A stretch of DNA of 6,171 nucleotides from positions 1-6,171 of the forward strand of contig JAFAHH010000184.1 of assembly GCA_019237355.1 (NCBI GenBank), given 5' to 3'. The position numbers and the translations under genes were made by a program. Position 1 is the stretch's first letter, and each line of letters begins with the position of its first letter. Below are positions 5,057 through 6,171 of this stretch, piece after piece. This DNA is from Acetobacteraceae bacterium. Its GTDB lineage: Bacteria > Pseudomonadota > Alphaproteobacteria > Acetobacterales > Acetobacteraceae. The notes under the pieces were generated by a model, which was given only the letters and a program-made list of their open reading frames with translations, did no database searches and was not told the DNA's origin.

Positions 5057-5833
5057 ATGGCAGAGCTTCGAGCGGATGGGAAGCGGGTTCTGGTGACGGC
5101 GGGCGCGTCAGGTATCGGCCGGGTGATTGCTGAGACCCTGTTGGATGCAGGAGCCAAGATTCATATCTGTGACATCGACCAGCCGGCGCTCGCTAGCTTC
5201 AGGCAGGCGTGGCCTGAATCTGGGGCAACACTCGCGGACGTTGCAAATGATACCCAAGTGGACCGCTTATTTCACGAAGCGGGAAGCGGGCTCGGCGGAC
5301 TCGATGCGCTTGTGAATAATGCTGGGATCGCCGGCCCGACAGGGGCGATCGAAGACATCGACCCAGCCGAGTGGCGGCGGTGCCTGGAAGTGGGCCTTAC
5401 CAGCCAATTTCTGTGTGCCCGGCGCGCAGTACCCATGCTCAAGGCAGCAGGTGGCGGAGCCATGGTTAATATATCATCCGTTGCTGGGCGGCTTGGCTAC
5501 CCGTTTCGCACGCCTTATGCGGCGGCCAAGTGGGGTGTGATCGGTCTCACTCAAAGCCTCGCCAAGGAACTTGGACCCTCGAACATTTCCGTCAACGCCA
5601 TCCTACCAGGGCTCGTCGAGGGACCCCGGATCGAAGGAGTGATCCGCGCCCGCGCTCAGACCCTCGGTATCTCGTTTGAGGAGATGGAGAAGCAGTACCT
5701 CGAACGCGTCTCGCTGCGGCGAATGGTAAGCCCAAATGACGTGGCCAATATGGTTCTGTTTCTCGTCTCGCCCTTCGGCCGAAACATTTCGGGGCAGTCC
5801 CTCAGTGTATGCGGGAATGTCGAGACGCTCTGA
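5057..5833 (+). CDS. Short-chain dehydrogenase/reductase (classical SDR), substrate unknown
   Basis: 258 residues, the usual length for a classical SDR: a cytoplasmic NAD(P)-dependent alcohol/ketone oxidoreductase with a Rossmann fold. The nucleotide-binding loop is TAGASGIG (14-21), with Ala15 where Gly is usual. CDID (38-41) places acids at the end of beta-2, favouring NAD(H). NNAG is at 87-90, the catalytic Ser141 is in NISSVAG, and Tyr154 and Lys158 are in YAAAK. The Asn of the usual catalytic tetrad (in VNLTG-like motifs) appears to be replaced by Gly113 in EVGLTSQF. The C-terminus reads GQSLSVCGNVETL in place of the common VDGG pattern. The gene ends in a double stop, TGATAA. It is divergent from the cytoplasmic sulfite oxidase across a repeat-filled spacer. 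A role in oxidising a sulfonate that later releases sulfite is an attractive guess, but no residue shows it; sugar, polyol or hydroxy acid dehydrogenation is equally possible. Confidence 0.93.
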   Translation: MAELRADGKRVLVTAGASGIGRVIAETLLDAGAKIHICDIDQPALASFRQAWPESGATLADVANDTQVDRLFHEAGSGLGGLDALVNNAGIAGPTGAIEDIDPAEWRRCLEVGLTSQFLCARRAVPMLKAAGGGAMVNISSVAGRLGYPFRTPYAAAKWGVIGLTQSLAKELGPSNISVNAILPGLVEGPRIEGVIRARAQTLGISFEEMEKQYLERVSLRRMVSPNDVANMVLFLVSPFGRNISGQSLSVCGNVETL

Positions 5834-5876
5834 TAAACTAGGCCAGAAGGCGCGCGCATCCGTGAGAAGATTCCAA

Positions 5877-5910
5877 CTAGAGCGCTCACAGTCACATGGA
5901 ACCGCTCTAG
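5877..5910. repeat. 34-bp CTAGAGCG mini-palindrome element
   Basis: This short unit runs from CTAGAGCG to CGCTCTAG (eight-base perfect inverted ends) with only 18 bases between. The ends are identical to those of element A, so it may be an internally deleted relative. It lies 43 bases after the SDR stop codon. Confidence 0.6.
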
Positions 5911-5921
5911 CTTTGTTTTGC

Positions 5922-5979
5922 GAGCAGATTCGCGCGATGTGGATCGCCTTCGGCGATTCCACCTGATCGCGATCTGCTC
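5922..5979. repeat. Long imperfect hairpin downstream of the SDR gene
   Basis: The left arm GAGCAGAT..GTGGATCGCC and right arm GGCGATTCCACC..ATCTGCTC pair over about 27 bases with small bulges around a TTC loop (5949-5951). The right arm runs into CTCTAG (5977-5982). That CTAG is also the first four bases of the next repeat copy. It may serve as the transcript end of the SDR gene, though there is no T-run; its CTAG-linked end suggests a mobile repeat unit. Confidence 0.65.
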
Positions 5980-6170
5980 TAGCAGGCTGCGGAAAAACGC
6001 TGAAGTCGGTCATTCGCAAGCATAGACAGAAGGCCAGGGGCTTTGCCCCTGGACCCCAGCAAAGGCAGAGCCTTTGCAATCCAATCACTTAGTGGGTGGG
6101 GCCTGGGGCCTTTCGGCCCCAGCGGGTCCAGGGCAGAGCCCTGGCCTTTCCTTTTTCAGCAGACTGCTAG
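5979..6170. repeat. Multi-hairpin repeat, copy 2 (192 bp), with terminal inverted repeats
   Basis: The same element as 3143-3361, in the same orientation. Its ends are CTAGCAGGCTGCGGAAAA and, at the right, the complement of CTAGCAGTCTGCTGAAAA. The four hairpins lie at 6034-6052, 6059-6077, 6105-6120 and 6128-6144; the last has loop AGA instead of GGA. The core 6034-6120 matches copy 1 at 85 of 87 positions, while the 50-odd bases after the left end are much less conserved. It lacks the 26-base stretch found after the third hairpin in copy 1. It ends one base before the window edge. Confidence 0.88.
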
Positions 6171-6171
6171 A

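Noticed and set aside
5603..6088. Minus-strand frame of 161 codons opposite the SDR 3' end
   Set aside because: It is antisense to a clear SDR and then crosses three repeat units; no known motifs.
3143..6170. Composite transposon carrying the sulfite oxidase and SDR
   Set aside because: The bracketing elements encode no transposase and no target duplication around the whole segment can be seen; only the possibility of recombination between direct copies is kept.

Overview
The window comes from a GC-rich proteobacterial chromosome, most probably an alphaproteobacterium. The HemW and SorAB protein sequences, and the short CTAG-ended palindromic repeats filling the spaces, fit that group (Rhodospirillales/Acetobacterales or Rhizobiales-like). 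This is inference from sequence style; there is no rRNA or other strict marker. Five protein genes are supported: four on the minus strand or running off its end, and one on the plus strand.

Layout from left to right. Positions 1-1099 (minus) hold hemW, a radical-SAM heme chaperone, cut by the left edge. Positions 1100-1281 are a spacer without a gene. Positions 1282-2878 (minus) are a tight two-gene operon, sorA-sorB: a Tat-exported molybdenum sulfite dehydrogenase and its small c-type cytochrome. Positions 2879-3574 are non-coding and hold a 219-bp multi-hairpin repeat directly abutting a 103-bp CTAGAGC-type palindromic element. Positions 3575-4663 (minus) encode a second, different sulfite oxidase of the plant/animal type, without signal peptide or heme domain. 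Positions 4664-5056 form the divergent intergenic region, made largely of two more members of the CTAGAGC element family, one carrying a nested 30-bp perfect palindrome. Positions 5057-5833 (plus) encode a short-chain dehydrogenase/reductase (SDR). Positions 5834-6171 hold a 34-bp mini-element, a long imperfect hairpin, and a second copy (192 bp) of the multi-hairpin repeat.

How it fits together. The main theme is sulfite oxidation in two compartments. SorAB would oxidise sulfite to sulfate in the periplasm and pass electrons to the respiratory chain through its cytochrome. The second enzyme would do the same chemistry in the cytoplasm, with an unknown electron acceptor (O2 in the plant homologue). 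All four active-site residues I checked are present in each molybdoenzyme. The SDR, divergent from the cytoplasmic enzyme, could feed on a sulfonate or another alcohol, but nothing in its sequence fixes the substrate.

The most unusual non-coding feature is the density of palindromic elements: at least seven units. The two long multi-hairpin copies are in direct orientation and bracket exactly the cytoplasmic sulfite oxidase plus SDR segment. No transposase, tRNA, rRNA, CRISPR or phage gene was seen.
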